Assembly: GCA_037157565.1 (NCBI GenBank)
Contig: JAZHRO010000019.1
Location: 59,270,501 to 59,334,500 of the forward strand
Origin: Thalassia testudinum
Lineage: Eukaryota > Streptophyta > Magnoliopsida > Alismatales > Hydrocharitaceae
DNA: 64,000 nt
Direction: 5' to 3'
Program-made: the position numbers and the translations under genes
Notes under the pieces: generated by a model
Databases searched by the model: none
The model's input: only the letters and a program-made list of their open reading frames with translations
Told to the model about the DNA's origin: nothing
Part shown: positions 21,526 to 33,692 of the stretch, piece by piece
Layout of the letters: each line of letters starts with the position of its first letter
How positions within the stretch are numbered: position 1 is the first letter of the stretch

Positions 21526-24181
21526 TGTAACGACCCGATTCCCGAGTCCCTACGAGACACGAGAACCGGACCGACTCGACTAATCCCAAGACCTAGTCGT
21601 CCACCGAGGAAGTAACCAAAAGAGTAGTAAAATAAACCACATTCAGTATGAATATAACTAACAGTAAGAAAATACAGAAGCAAGGAAAGAAACCACTACA
21701 GTATATACCACCACAATAGTAGAACAACATTCATAACATAATATGAACTGCAGGTAAAGAAAAGTACAGTGGTAACAAGAACTACTCAGTATAGTGGAAC
21801 AAAAAGAGGTACAAGAGAACAGTGGTAACTCTACTGGACCCTACTCGGCCTAGCGTCCTCTGCAGCCGCTGACCCTGGCTACTCAACACCTGGTCTTGAA
21901 AGGTAACGAGTGTAACACGTCAGCAAAATGCTGAGTAGAGTGGTAGCTAAACTAAAGAAACAGTAAAGTGTACAGTAGCTGTTTTAATTTTCTTTCTTCC
22001 TTTATTTACGTCTTTCTATTATTTCAAAATTTATCTATTTCTCAGATCCTTCACTTGATCTCGAATGTTCCTCGTGGGAACGATCTTGATTACAGTCTTT
22101 TCCGAACAGTAGAAGTAGCACGTGGTGCTCTCCTGGCCGGGAGAGTCTCCCGTGGTGATCATACTCTCAGTCAACCACCCCAAGGTCATGGACAGACGTA
22201 ATGGTGACTATGGCACGCGCAATAAACGCACAGGTAGCTAACTCGCACTGGCACGCGGTCAGTCGTTTCCGTTAACGGGTGCGCCCCAAAGCACAGCACG
22301 GAACCAGTACAGGGCAGAGCCCTCTCAGTAACATGGGTCGAACCGCTCCACAGTAACCAAACAGGGGCCTTGCCCCTCCACAGTTCGCGCACCCTCACCT
22401 GACTACCCTGGTTTGCCCAGTGGGCCTAACAAGTCGGTGTAGGTGAGTTAGTAGAACCCCGGAGCCCGTGGGGTAGCTAGTACTCACCCTACACTAGTAT
22501 CTCTCCTCGGTACTGCGTACACGAGGGCCAGCAAGTCGGTACAAAGTGGCCAGACCTAACCCCGGGTCCCTGGGGCGGCTGGCTCCACTCTGCACTAAAC
22601 AGGGGGACAGTCGCTCTCCTTGGTACTCCGTACTCAAGGGCCAGCTCACTTCCCCAATTCTATTCCATTCACCTTCCAGGAGTTCTACTCCTAATTCCCC
22701 GTAGGGTTCCAGCTCTTTTAACTCAGCACATTCAGGTTTCACCTTTCCAGTTTCACGTTCATACATCCCATATTCTCAAACATGCTCATTTATTCATAAT
22801 AGGCAGCTGTTAAACCAATTTACAGGTAGCTATTATTTCCTTTCCACATTTTCCAAGACTGCAGTATTCATATATTCCACTAGTTCTTCCCATCCTAGGA
22901 TTCATGCCATACCCTAGGATCTATCATACAATCTAGTTTTCCAGCCCTAGGATTCATGTAACACCCTAGGATCTACCATTCATTCTAGTTTCTCATTCCT
23001 AGGATTCATGCAATGTCCTAGGTTCTATTTATGGTTCCATAATTTAACAGATTATACTAATAAACTTAAAAGCCACTCTACCGGTTACAACAGGCGTACT
23101 GGGGGTGTGGTCGGGAATCCCGCGTACCTCCGTAACCCCCGAGATTGCAACGGAATGGGGTCCTATCACAAGGATCAAACACAAGGAGTTTCTCAAAATA
23201 GTATACAACTACTGTAGACGGGTAGAGGATTTAATTCCGAAAAGCACGCAACTCGAAACACGGAAAACAGACTCCGAACGGGCCCTAAACGGGTCGAAAA
23301 TGACGAAACAGTGCAAAATCAGATGTCTGGAACTTCTTCCAGACGTCTTAAAAATGGGGATCAGATGGTACCTTATCTTGCGTGGTCTCTCAGACGTCCA
23401 GAAGCTTGCGGGGGTGTCTGGCCTAGTTCCCAGACGTCCGATGGTCACCCCGGACATCTGGAAGTCCCTCCAGTCGTCTGGCACCACTGCCAGACGTCTA
23501 ATTCTCGCTGGATGCAAATCTCAGAACCTGCGCGTACCCATTCCTTGTGCTCAGTACGGCCGGTCGAAGGAAAGGAAGAAGGTACGAAAATAACTTACCT
23601 TTCAGACGTCTGGACCGTCCTCCAGACGTCTTCCCCGTCGTCTGGTTGGAAACCCAGACGTCTGATTCTGGAAAAACTTCCAGAATCAGAGCGCGACTCG
23701 CCCTCCACCCGCGACGCACGGCCGCGCCGCGCCTCGTCCGCCTGCTGCTCGAGCTGCAGCAGGCCTCCCGCGTCACCCCGCGTCTGCCGCTCCCCCGCCG
23801 GCCGGCTCTAGCAGCCCCGGCAAGCTCGCCCTCACGGCCGAGCGCCTCCTCTTCTTGCGCAGCACCTCCTCCCGCACTCGCAGCAGCTGCCACCGCCGCC
23901 GTTCGCTCACTCTCGCACTGGCTGGAAGGAGAAGAGGAAGGGGCGAAGGCGATGAGAGTGAGGGAGAGGGCGAGGCTTTTTAAAGCCGCGCGGGGAGAGA
24001 GAGAGAGAGTGAGACAGAGGGCAACCTGCGCCTGCAGGAGAGAGGGAAAAAGAGAGACGCAACCGCGCGTGCCGCCGAAACCGAATCCCAGACGTTTGGA
24101 AGGGGTTCTAGACGTCTGGTCCGACGTTTGGGCCACCTCCCAGACATCTTAAAAGACGTCTGAAGCCGTGTGTTCGTAAGA
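21526..24181 (-). repeat. 5' LTR of element B
   Basis: Aligns along its length with 14900-17576. It ends GTAAGA at 24181 where the partner has GTAACA, so one terminal base has changed. Relative to the partner it lacks a short stretch near 24050 and differs mainly by scattered substitutions. Confidence 0.95.
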
Positions 24182-24186
24182 TTAAC
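24182..24186. repeat. Target site duplication TTAAC, right of element B
   Basis: Matches 14895-14899 and directly abuts the LTR. Confidence 0.9.
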
Positions 24187-25334
24187 TATCCAAATGTGTG
24201 TGTGTGTGTGTTCGGGGGAGGGGGGATGTTGGATGCGAAGTTTTTTTTATGCTATTTAAATTCCTTTTCTAATCTTTAGGTTTTTCCATTAGCAACATTA
24301 GCCATGAATCCTTTGCAAAATTTCGTTACATTGTGATTTTGATTGTTCCATAAATTTGATTTTTTTTGTGACATGAAAGGGTTCTTCCACATAAACCATT
24401 TGTTCCTTTTTTTTTTTTTTCAAATTTATATGTTGTCATTGAATCTTATATGTTATCAGATCCTTACTTCTATAATAATTTTGATTAAAATTCTTTCATG
24501 CCTTTGTATGTTGCGTTATGTGGGGATGGATGGAGTTCATTTCATGGATTTCAGGTTTCTAATTTTTCTACATGGCTTTGCAATTAGGTATGGAAATGAC
24601 AATCCTACCAATTATGTTATTCATTGAATTTATTTGTTTCACGAAAATTTTGTATTATAATAACGAAACCTAGTAAACGATTGTTTGAATTAATCGACTA
24701 TGAAAGTACTCCACAAGTAACTAATATTTCATTACATTCAGTAGTTATATTGTCTAACTTGAATGTAAGTAACTAGTTTCTATTTGTCTTACCAATGAAA
24801 ACAAGTTATTGTTGTACTTGTATAACTCACACATGTTCAATGCGTGAATGGTATATGACAATCATGTGGAAATTGATTACATTCAAACTCATTTATCTAA
24901 AATGGCAATCTCTGTCGAAAGATGACTCATGAGGTAAATGCCAACTAAGGTAGAAATTCATTTCCTAGGTGGTGTCAATAGATATCGATCCTGAAATTTT
25001 GAGACTGGAAATGACTGACACAAGTAGTCGTGTCAGCCATTGTGTATATCTGCAGAGAAAGAGATAAAGAGTTGGACATGTACAAAATTTAGTCATCGAA
25101 ATCATTGTAGCAATTGCTAAAATAATTATTGAGTTGGAGATGGAAGATAATGACATGGATGATGTCGACAAACAATTCTGGCAAGCAAGGTATAGACTAA
25201 ACCATTGCTTACAGGATTCGTAAGCGTTCCAAAAAAATAAATATTACAAATTTGCCATAGCAACATCGGATGAGTAATTAAGTTATGTATGTAGGATGGA
25301 TGGAGAGGTTTCGAGCCAGGGGATGGGTGCCTGA
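24187..25334. other. AT-rich sequence before the Harbinger ORF1
   Basis: Starts with a (TG)n tract at about 24194-24211. No gene or terminal repeat was recognised. A short stretch at about 25140-25188 reads MEDNDMDDVDKQFWQAR and ends at a GTATAG donor-like site; it could be a 5' exon of the following gene. The left end of the Harbinger element was not found. Confidence 0.4.
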
Positions 25335-26379
25335 CAAGGGAGTAAGAAGGGACTTCCACGCACAAGCAACTGGACAAGTGAAAAGGATAAGTTGCTGATT
25401 AGACTTCTCAGTGACTACTACGAGAATGACTTCATTAATGGGATATTCACTAGAACGAGATGGATTGACATTGTTCAGGAGTTCAACTCTGAGAGTGGTC
25501 TCACCTACAACAAAGACCAGTTGCAGAACCGCTTCAAGACTTTGAAGAGGGAATACAATGCTTTTGTTGCACTCACCAACAAGAGTGGGTGGGGGATGAC
25601 TGAAGGAAATGCCCCATCCCTTACGATGACAGTGCTTGGGATGAGGTTGGTAAAGTTTACAATTTAATTGTCATTTTTTTCAATCAGTGATAATGTTCTA
25701 CGTGAAATATGTTATATAATTGCAGCTTCCAGAGCATCTTAAGAAGCTCCGTGGACAGTCATTCCCTTACTACAAGGAATTCGAGATTATTATTGGTAGA
25801 GATACTGCTACGGGAGTGAATGCTACATCTAGTCTTAGGCAAGTGGATGGAGAGGATTTTGTTGATAATGAAGGTGAAGGCGAAGTGAATTTGTCTCAAA
25901 TGGATATCTCCATGAACGAAAATGCATCAATGCCCTTGCAAGCTGCCAACGTGAGGAACTACGCTTCCTCCCAATGAGCACCAACCGAACCAACCACGGC
26001 ACAAGTTGTTGAAGAGGGAGTACATGTTATGGAAAACTCATCGTCAACGATAGGGAAGGGAAAGGCTACCACATGCACATTCGGTAGCAGTGGGAAGCAA
26101 CATCGTAGATTGACCTCTAATTCAGAAGGAGTTGAGAAGGTTGTGACAATGATGGATGAGTACTTGCAATTTAGCAAGAGCAAACGACTTGGGGAAGTTG
26201 AAAGAGGTGAGATTGATGAATGTGCTAATAGATTGGTGTCGATGCAATCGGACCTCGAGGTTCCTGACAGGGCTACGATGATTGCCCGGTTAAAGGATGC
26301 ATCATTTAGAGATATCATGAGGGTTTTCCTATGTGACTTAGAAGGATATGTTCGAGTTAGTTCGGATGGTCATGAATGA
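25335..26379 (+). pseudogene. Harbinger ORF1-like Myb/SANT protein
   Basis: The translation NWTSEKDKLLIRLLSDYYEN, WIDIVQEFN, YNKDQLQNRFKTLKREYNAF and a WDE motif is a plant Myb/SANT-like (Myb_DNA-bind_3) domain, as in the accessory protein of PIF/Harbinger transposons. The WDE part lies one frame over because of a 1- or 2-base change near 25610. A GT-AG intron (25646-25725) separates it from exon 2 (LPEHLKKLRGQSFPYYKEF, EIIIGRDTATG), a Ser/Thr-rich linker and a C-terminal helical region. An in-frame TGA at 25975 interrupts exon 2. The family acts with the DDE transposase in binding transposon ends. A host-derived relative is less likely, given the transposase at 32017 on the same strand. Confidence 0.75.
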
Positions 26380-26626
26380 GGATATGTGATTGCATGGTAC
26401 CCTCCTTGGTATGTGCTTTATGAGTGTAATGGAGGTACTTAGTAGTTGGTCATCTTTTCTGTCATCCTATTTTAGCTTGGTTGTCCTCTATCGTAGATGG
26501 ATGATATCTTTCTCGTTGTTGGATGTATGACGATATTTTCATTCTCTATGTTGAATTCTTTATGATTTCTTATTACTGTATTTATCATGAAATTGTGTGA
26601 ATAGTAACTTCGTAATGGTTGAGTTA
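26380..26626. other. Spacer after the Myb-like gene
   Basis: AT-rich sequence resembling a 3' untranslated region; no other feature seen. It is cut by the copia LTR at 26627. Confidence 0.4.
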
Positions 26627-27615
26627 TGTTGGAACCTTGTTCCACATCTTGTTTTGGTGTTAAAAAAATTATTATGGATTAATGTTTGCAATTGAGTGCT
26701 TTTCAGATTTAGGTGAAGATCAAGGCAAACCGGAAATGATGGAGGCATGATGATGAGAAGGAGAAGATCATGACATGAAGGAGGCAAGATGATAAGGAAG
26801 AATCGAGGAGAAGATCATCTTCGTCCTTTAGTTTTTAGTTTAGGTTTTTCTAATTTATAGAATGTATGCCTCTTAACAAAGATCAACTTAGATCGTAAAA
26901 CAAATTAAAGATAAACTAGGGTTTATACTACGATCATTTTCAAAGAATATAATTGAATAATTCTCTTAAAAAAGGTACTTGTTAACCCACAAGTACTGGT
27001 ACTAAAGTTTAGTAACGATACATGTCAGTTACAGGTTTGGGTTTTTCAAAGAAACAAACCTGTACCATGCAAGTACTGGTACTGGAGGTAACGAGTATCG
27101 GTACTCATGATCAGTATCGATATAAGTGGGTTATAGATTTGTGTTTAGTGTCTAAAACCCAAATCTAGAAGCAACGAGTACCGGTACCCATTCTGTAGTA
27201 CTGGTACCAGTTAGCTGTTGGCTCAAAACTGAATAGATAGAACATTGATTTTAGCAATTTGAACGTTGGGATTTAAACCCCAACATCTAATAGACATCCC
27301 AACTAGGTCCTAACTCTATAAATAAACCCTTGGACACTTAGTTTGCACATTAGAAAAGAGAAGAAAAATTCCTAGAGCCATATTTCAAATTTCCACCATA
27401 TTTTCAAGAGAGAAAGAAGAAGCTTGCCATTCACTCTCTCTACATTCCTGCAAGCTCAACGACGTGTTTTTGTCAGGCATCTACAAAGCGATTCACGTCC
27501 ATCCTAAGCTCTCAGTTGGTATTCATTTTTAATTATTGTTGAAAGGCATAGGAACTTTGTTGTAAGATTTTCTTTTCTTACACCTGTGCTTTATTTGTTT
27601 TTGAGCTTGTTGCTC
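26627..27615 (+). repeat. Left copia LTR
   Basis: Starts TGTTGGAACC. It contains a cluster of GTACCGGTAC-like palindromes at about 26980-27220. Identity with the right copy ends at GTTGCTC. Confidence 0.8.
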
Positions 27616-27623
27616 TGATACCA
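27612..27623 (-). other. Inverted primer-site-like sequence
   Basis: GCTCTGATACCA here is the reverse complement of the usual TGGTATCAGAGC primer site. The polypurine tract shows a + element, so this orientation is wrong for a working primer site. Confidence 0.4.
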
Positions 27624-27773
27624 AAGAATAAAGAGCAAATAGTAATATTTTTAGAGGGAGCATATATTGAGGGGGAGGATTAAATTATATATTTTTTCCT
27701 TCAAATAATGTTGCTAAAAATTATTTATTATCTATTTGCAAGATAGTTTTATCAACACCAAAAAGGAGGAGAT

Positions 27774-28780
27774 TGTTGGAACCTTGTTCCATATCTTGTT
27801 TTGGTGTTAACAAAATTATTATGGATTAATGTTTGCAATTGAGTGTTTTTCAGATTTAGGTGAAGATCAAGGAAAATAAGAAATGGAGTCATGATGATGA
27901 GAAGAAGAAGATCATGACATGGAGGCAAGATGACAAGGAAGAATCGAGGAGGAGAAGATCATCTTCGCCCTTTAGTTTTTAGTTTAGGTTTTTCTAATTT
28001 ATAGAATGTATGCTTCTGAACAAAGAATCAACTTAGATCGTAAAATAAATTAGAAAAAAATTAGGGTTTATACTATGATCATTTTCAAAGAACCTAATTG
28101 AATAATTCTCTTAAAAAAGGTACTTGTTAACCTACAAGTACCGATACTAAAGTTTAGTACCGGTATGTGTGAGTTACAGGTTTGGATTTTTCAAAGAAAC
28201 AAACCTGTACCTTGCGAGTACCGATACTCATGATCAGTATCGGTATTGGAGGTAACGAGTACCGGTACTCATGATCAGTACCTGTACAAATGGGTTATAA
28301 ATTTCTATTAAGTGTTTGAAACCCAAATTTGGAAGCAACGAGTATCGGTACCCTTACTTTAGTACTAGTACCAGTTAGCCGTTGGCTCAAAGCTAAACAG
28401 CTAGAAAATTGATTTTAGCAATTTGAACGTTGGGATTTAAACCCCAACATCTAGTAGACGTCCCAACTAGGTCTTAACTCTATAAATAAATCCTTGGACC
28501 CCTAGTTTGCACATTAGAAAAGAGAAGAAAAATTCCTAGAGCTATATTTCAAATTTCCACCATATTTTCAATAGAGAAAGAAGAAGCTTGCCATTCACTC
28601 TCTCTACATTCCTAGAAGCTCAACAATGTGTTTTGTCATGCATCTACGAAGCGATTCACGTTCATTCTAGGCTCTCAATTGGTATTCATTTTTAATTATT
28701 GTTGGGAGGCATAGGAACTTTGTTGTAAGATTTTATTTTTCTTACACCTGTGCTTTATTTGTTTTTGAGCTTGTTGCTCA
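27774..28780 (+). repeat. Right copia LTR
   Basis: Starts TGTTGGAACC directly after the polypurine tract and ends GTTGCTCA. It carries the same GTACCGGTAC-like palindromes at about 28130-28380. Confidence 0.8.
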
Positions 28781-28788
28781 TTGGGTTG

Positions 28789-29008
28789 TGTTGAATGGAT
28801 TTTGCGAACGCTACGCTAACGAGATTGGTTTTGGAAAACCTGTCGTTGTAGTTCGGAAGCGAAGAATTCGCATTCAACAAATAAAATTTATACCAAAAAT
28901 AATTCCAGGTCGAACATAGGGAGGCTACGTTGATCTATTTTCGCAATTATATTTTTTTAAGATTTTCTTTAAGCAAGGCATTATAATTACAATGGGGCTA
29001 TCAAACTA

Positions 29009-29043
<35 letters not shown>

Positions 29044-29750
29044 AAGAGAACATGCATTCAATATTTCAATAGTTTATAAAAGTTACACTAGAATGCGGAA
29101 AATCAATTACACTATAAAGCAGAAAATTCTACACTAGAAAAACTATAAATAAGAATGGGAGAGAGAAATTATCCTCCTCGACCATTGCTTGGAGGACGAG
29201 CCGGATGGGACGACGCCTAGACGAAGGAGAACGAAGTAGGACGAAGGACGACGAAGCAGAAGAACGGGAACGGAGCAGCACGCCGTCGTCGTCGCGGGAT
29301 CCACTTCCGAAGGGGAATGAAAATTGGACTTTATCTCCCAAGAAGCATCCCGGGTGTGGGACAAGCTTCTTTTGAGCTTTGGAGGGGTAGAAAGGAGAAA
29401 GAAGGGATGAGAATTTCGTATGGAGGGGGTCTCCTTTTATAGTTGCAAGGAGTGGGGGCAAAATGGACATTACAACTTCAAAGCAATAAATAAGGGGTCT
29501 TTAGTGATGGATAAAACCGTCGCTAAAGCCCCCAACTTGGGCGTAGCCTTCGCGCCCACGCGCACCCGCTCAGCTGCCCGCGCGCATAACGCCTACGCAC
29601 GTCCGCGAAGTATCAGCCGTCCGATCGCGAGATCGGACGGCTTAAGACGCATCTTCGCCCGCTGCGCTACGCGCCCACCCGCGTGCAATCGCGTCGAAGG
29701 AAGAACCTTCTCCCCAGTCCCTCCTTCTAACTGGTTGGATTGAACAGATG
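28789..29750 (-). repeat. Athila-type LTR, probably solo or truncated
   Basis: The left end has the same plan as LTRs C and D read on +: TGTTGAATG, a CGTTGTAGT segment, a return repeat CATTCAACA at 28871-28879, then GGTCGAACATAGGGAG. A minus-strand TATA box (CTATAAAAGG, 29433-29442) and a GC-rich U3 follow. The expected start TGATG with a polypurine tract was not found on the right, so that limit is approximate. (GA)n lies at about 29010-29050. Confidence 0.6.
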
Positions 29751-29756
29751 GAAGTA

Positions 29757-29875
29757 GATCAAATCGTTCCTTTATCTCAAGACGGGTTTTGAGAGTCTGT
29801 AGGTCTTTAGGCTAACCGATTTAAGGACAGGTTTGATTGTTTGTATTGCAGGGCACCTTTCTTCCTCCCGTGTAT
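29757..29875 (+). other. Leader-like segment with a splice acceptor
   Basis: TGTTTGTATTGCAG at about 29836-29849 precedes the ATG at 29878 by a few bases. It resembles the end of a retroelement leader intron; inferred. Confidence 0.35.
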
Positions 29876-29877
29876 CA

Positions 29878-31345
29878 TGAATCCTTCCACATATTTCATG
29901 CATTCCCGCTCTTTCCCTCCTGTTGTAAATTATCCTCAACATGATGATTATCCCAACTCGTATTGTAATCGACCATCAGTTAGTTGGGATAATTCGGATT
30001 GGGGATACAATTCCGGACCCCCGTGTTTAGGGTCTAACCCTGAACACTTTGATTCTGATTTCTATCTTTCTTAGAGCTACATCGATTATAGATTGTCTTC
30101 CTTTCATGAATAGCATAATACGATCTACAATCAAGAAGGATACACCGATCCTTACCCATCCTCTGATTTCACTGCCTTTAGGTCATCGCCATCTTTTCAA
30201 CAATCTGAAATGACCTATTATCAGGAAGGGTATAACGAATCTCAATTCGTTAATTCCCCTGCATTGAGCCCAAACCCGTCCAACCCTGAACCAACTCATT
30301 TGGTTCAGGTTAACCAGGTTCAAGATAAGGTTCTGGCTAACTTGAGGAATATCATTTAATCTTTAGAAGTTCAGCCAATACCTTGCATTGAGAGATTGGA
30401 GCCCTTGATTGAAATCATTGATGATTTAAACAAGTCTTTGTTGGATTGGCTCCAGGATGTTAAGGATAAGAACCCAGGTGAGTTTCTACTTGGGAAATTA
30501 GCAAAATTGAGGATGCGATTCGTGGTTGCTTTGATTCAATCTTGGAATAATTCCCAGGATGTACCCTCTTCAAGAAAGCCAATGACAGAACCCGCTCAGG
30601 CACCTGTTGGGGGGACACGTGTTACGAGGTTGACCAGATTGAATTAAAATAACCAATGAAGGATGATCTGATTTCTTCACCTGAGATCCCTAAGCCGGGT
30701 TACGAGGAAACGTATGTCTCCTTGGAACACAAAGTGACAACTGATTATGGGACATACATTGATACGGATCCTGATGGTGAAGATTTAAGTTGCGAAGTCT
30801 CACGCGAGTTTTCTGAACACGATTTCTGTGAGACGATTGGGCCTGAGGAATCTGATAGATCATTTGATAGCCCAATAACTGAGGAAACTGATCTTATTAG
30901 GGCACACATTACGAATCCAGAATCGCATTTTCTGGAGGAATCAATTCAATGCCCTGATTATCAGTTACACCCTGTTGAGCTTATTGATGATTCTAATTCT
31001 GAGATAATTAGACCCAAGTCAATTTTGATTCTGCCACATCATTTAGACTTGGAGATTTCAGACAGGGTGATAAATATACAAGAGGTCCTGGAATTTGATA
31101 AGCTGAATGAGGAGAATAGGAGTTGGGAAGTTCTGATTTGGGAAGTCAATTTTGGAGCAAATAGAAGATTGAGTCGAAGGGTTCCTTTTAAGCTGAAACC
31201 ATCAAATCAGAACCCTTACGACATCGAGTCAATCCGACATCCGTGGCACCATCTACAACTTCCAGAAGATGGACGGCCAAGATGGCACCACGTGGCGTCA
31301 TCTCGGCCGCCCAAACGGCCGCGCGCCCGCTCATCGTCGATTTGA
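29878..31345 (+). pseudogene. Acidic ORF of a non-autonomous retroelement-like sequence
   Basis: I do not recognise a known domain. Two frames joined by a frameshift near 30650: 29878-30647 (starting MNPSTYFMHSRSF, with stops at 30072, about 30112 and 30357) and 30656-31345 (229 residues open). The second half is rich in Asp/Glu/Ser and includes SEHDFCETIG, similar to SDHDFGETLL in the ORF of element C. The last 40 residues are Arg/Pro-rich and may run past the true end. Its LTRs are not identified. Possibly a structural or regulatory protein of a non-autonomous Athila-type element; function unknown. Confidence 0.55.
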
Positions 31346-32016
31346 ATTCATCCGTGCGGTCGGATTTGTCGTCTAAAGTGCGGATTTACACCATCCTGGC
31401 CCTTGATCTTCTAGGGTTCCCAGGTCACTATCTGATGCTACGGATGCCTGATTAGGGCGATCTTGGAGTCGTTGAACTCCAATCATCGCCCTGATCACAT
31501 CCATACGGTTGGATCTTTGATCCGAGGCCCTGATAAAATATTTGCCCTATCCAAGCACATAAAAGGAGACAATTAGCCTCCATTTTATTCAAACTACTCT
31601 AAATGTAAGGATGATGCATGTTATGCAATATCTATATCTTGAAATGCAATCCTATGCTTAAGAACATGCAAAAATAGATATTTTAAGTAGTGTAATTGTG
31701 TTTACATCAGGTTGTAACAAACCCATCTCTTATACTTGGGTTGAGGTAACCCGTTAATTTCCTTGTTTAGTAAATTGATTTCCTCAGGGTTGAGGGAATC
31801 GGGTTAAAAACCCTAAGCTGGGAGGCTTAGGTAGTGGAGTACCCAAGTGAGTGGGGAACCACTATACATCTTGTGCCAATTTCTGTGATTGTAATTTGTG
31901 AAAATCTTTCTTGTTATGACTAATATTGTGTTTGAGTGTTTGTGCGCGTAGCCATCTATCTTATAGATCTTATCAAGTTATTCAATCTTATTATGTTTTC
32001 CGTAACTTATTAATAG
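31346..32016. other. Unassigned sequence before the Harbinger transposase
   Basis: Contains CATAAAAGG near 31558 followed by pyrimidine-rich sequence, like an LTR promoter, and a GGGGAACCACTATACATCTTGTG stretch like some copia LTR ends. No pair or boundary could be defined. It ends at an acceptor-like TTAATAG before the ATG at 32017. Confidence 0.35.
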
Positions 32017-32932
32017 ATGGAAGAATCTGCTTGTTCATTGGATAGTGATGAGATTGGAGATGTAATAATGGGTGCCATGTTCGAAGAAATAATTCATTAT
32101 GTTGTTGATGAATTGGAACATAATACACCTGTACCGCATGTACGTAAACACACAAGTGATTTGAAGGGATTGTAGTGGGTAAATAGTATTTTAGAAGGCC
32201 ACCATGACCGAACAATTGATATGTTTTGAATGGAGAGTCTTCAATTCATCGAGTTACGAGATATGCTACTTGATAGAAAGTACTTAAAACCCACTAAGGA
32301 GATGCATCCAAACGAGGCACTCGTAATTTTCCTATATGGGGTGGGTTAGGGAGCTACAAATCGAAATATGCAGGCACAATTTGAAAGATCTTCAAGAACA
32401 ATAAGTAATTACTATAAAGGAATTGCCCAAGCTATCAAGAAGCTCCAATTTGAGTTCATTTCCTTTCCTGATCACTCTGCACCAGTTCTATCTAAGATAA
32501 GGAGGAACAGGGAGCTTTACCCATTTTTCAAGGTAACCCCCTACATTTCCTAATTTGGCATGGTGTAATTGTTCATTTACGATATATCACATGCTTGTCC
32601 TTGCCTCGTTGCAGGATGTTATTGGGGCAATTGATAGAACACATGTTGAGTTATGTGTGAACCCAACAGATGCTAGTAGGTATCGAAACCAGCATGGTTG
32701 GTGCTCTTTGAACGTTATGTGCATTGCATCATTAGATCTGTCGATACAGTACGTTGCTAGTGGTTGGGAAGGATTTGCTGCTGACATGACGGTACTTAGA
32801 TGGGCTATTCAAGAAGGCAATATTCCCGTACCACCAGGTCAGGTGTATCTAGTGGATTGTGGATATGTAAATACCGATCAATTTCTCGCACAATATAGAA
32901 ATGTTACTTACCACATCACCAAATACAACTCC
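32017..32932 (+). pseudogene. PIF/Harbinger DDE transposase, 3' end cut by a CACTA element
   Basis: Exon 1 (32017-32532) has the N-terminal helical region, with in-frame stops at about 32173, 32227 and 32347, and ends FPDHSAPVLSKIRRNRELYPFFK. A GT-AG intron (32533-32614) follows; exon 2 begins at 32615 with DVIGAIDRTHVELCV. Visible DDE_Tnp_4 motifs: first Asp in GAIDRTHV, second in GWEGFAADMTVLRWA, and YLVDCGY. The frame then stops because CACTA DNA begins at 32933, before the catalytic Glu region. It would cut and paste the Harbinger element together with the Myb-like protein; inactive. Confidence 0.85.
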
Positions 32933-33510
32933 CACTACAAGAATATTGCGTATTCCTGACCATTAAAAATGGTCGAAAATGTTAAAATAACCCTCGATAA
33001 AAAGGGTCGAGGAATGTACTGTCGCTATTAGGTTTTCTCGACTGTTTTAGAACAATACTGTCGGGAAAAAGGCGAACCACCACTCGCCGTTTAGTTATTT
33101 CTCTCGTTTGTTATGAATGGTCACGAAAGTTTTTTTTGGCCATTATAAATAAACGGTCGACGAAAACATTTAGCTCGACCGATATTTAGGCGGTTGATTA
33201 AGATCATATTGTTGACCGTTTATCAATAACCGTCGAGAATGTTCCTATTTTCGTTCGTTTGTGAATGGTTGAGAATATTAATATTGTCGACCATTCACAT
33301 ATAACTGTCGAAAATTGCATTAGTCTCATCCTTTCTCGAATGGTCGAGGATATTAATATTCTCAACTGTTTAGTATAACTATCGGAAATTGCAATATTCC
33401 TGTCCGTTCTCAAACAGTTGAGAATATTAATATTGTCGATGTTCTTAAAATAATGGTCGAAAATACTAATAATTTCGTTCGTTAAAAACGGTCAAGAAAG
33501 CATTTTTTTT
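32933..33510. repeat. CACTA terminal and subterminal repeats
   Basis: After the terminal repeat, a degenerate motif GGTCGAGAATATTAATATT and its complement TTGTCGACC recur about every 50-60 bases in both orientations (for example 33230-33300, 33340-33420, 33415-33440). Such repeats are the usual binding sites for TNPA-like proteins at CACTA ends. Confidence 0.8.
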
Positions 33511-33692
33511 TAAATGTGTTAAATTTATGTAGAAGACCTGTAAAGAACTGCAAATCTAGTAAAAATATAATCAATCACACAACTTAAAATATTTGCATAT
33601 ATTTAAAACACGCAAAATTGGAATAAAAATTTCATATATGAAATACCGTATACAGAGTTCATTACAAACGATAATGTATATAAAAAATACAA

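Larger units (their letters stand above)
14900..24181 (-). mobile_element. Element B: Tekay/Del-like chromovirus, complete ends, inactive
   Basis: A 9.3-kb Ty3/gypsy element on the minus strand with two LTRs, an initiator-Met tRNA primer site, a gag with CCHC knuckle, and a chromodomain tail, which mark it as a chromovirus. It is bounded by TTAAC duplications, so it inserted as a unit into the sequence now at 12704-14899 and 24187 onward. Gag-Pol is broken by three TAG and two TGA stops and one frameshift; most of integrase is deleted; catalytic Asp residues of protease and RNase H are replaced by Tyr. Confidence 0.95.
26627..28780 (+). mobile_element. Copia-type LTR pair with almost no internal region
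   Basis: Two direct copies of about 1 kb (26627-27615 and 27774-28780), both starting TGTTGGAACC, flank only about 160 bases. The interior ends in ACCAAAAAGGAGGAGAT (27757-27773), the polypurine tract typical of the SIRE/Maximus copia lineage. No gag-pol remains: an internally deleted or non-autonomous derivative. The bases on either side (AGTTA before, TTGGG after) do not form an obvious target duplication. Confidence 0.8.
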
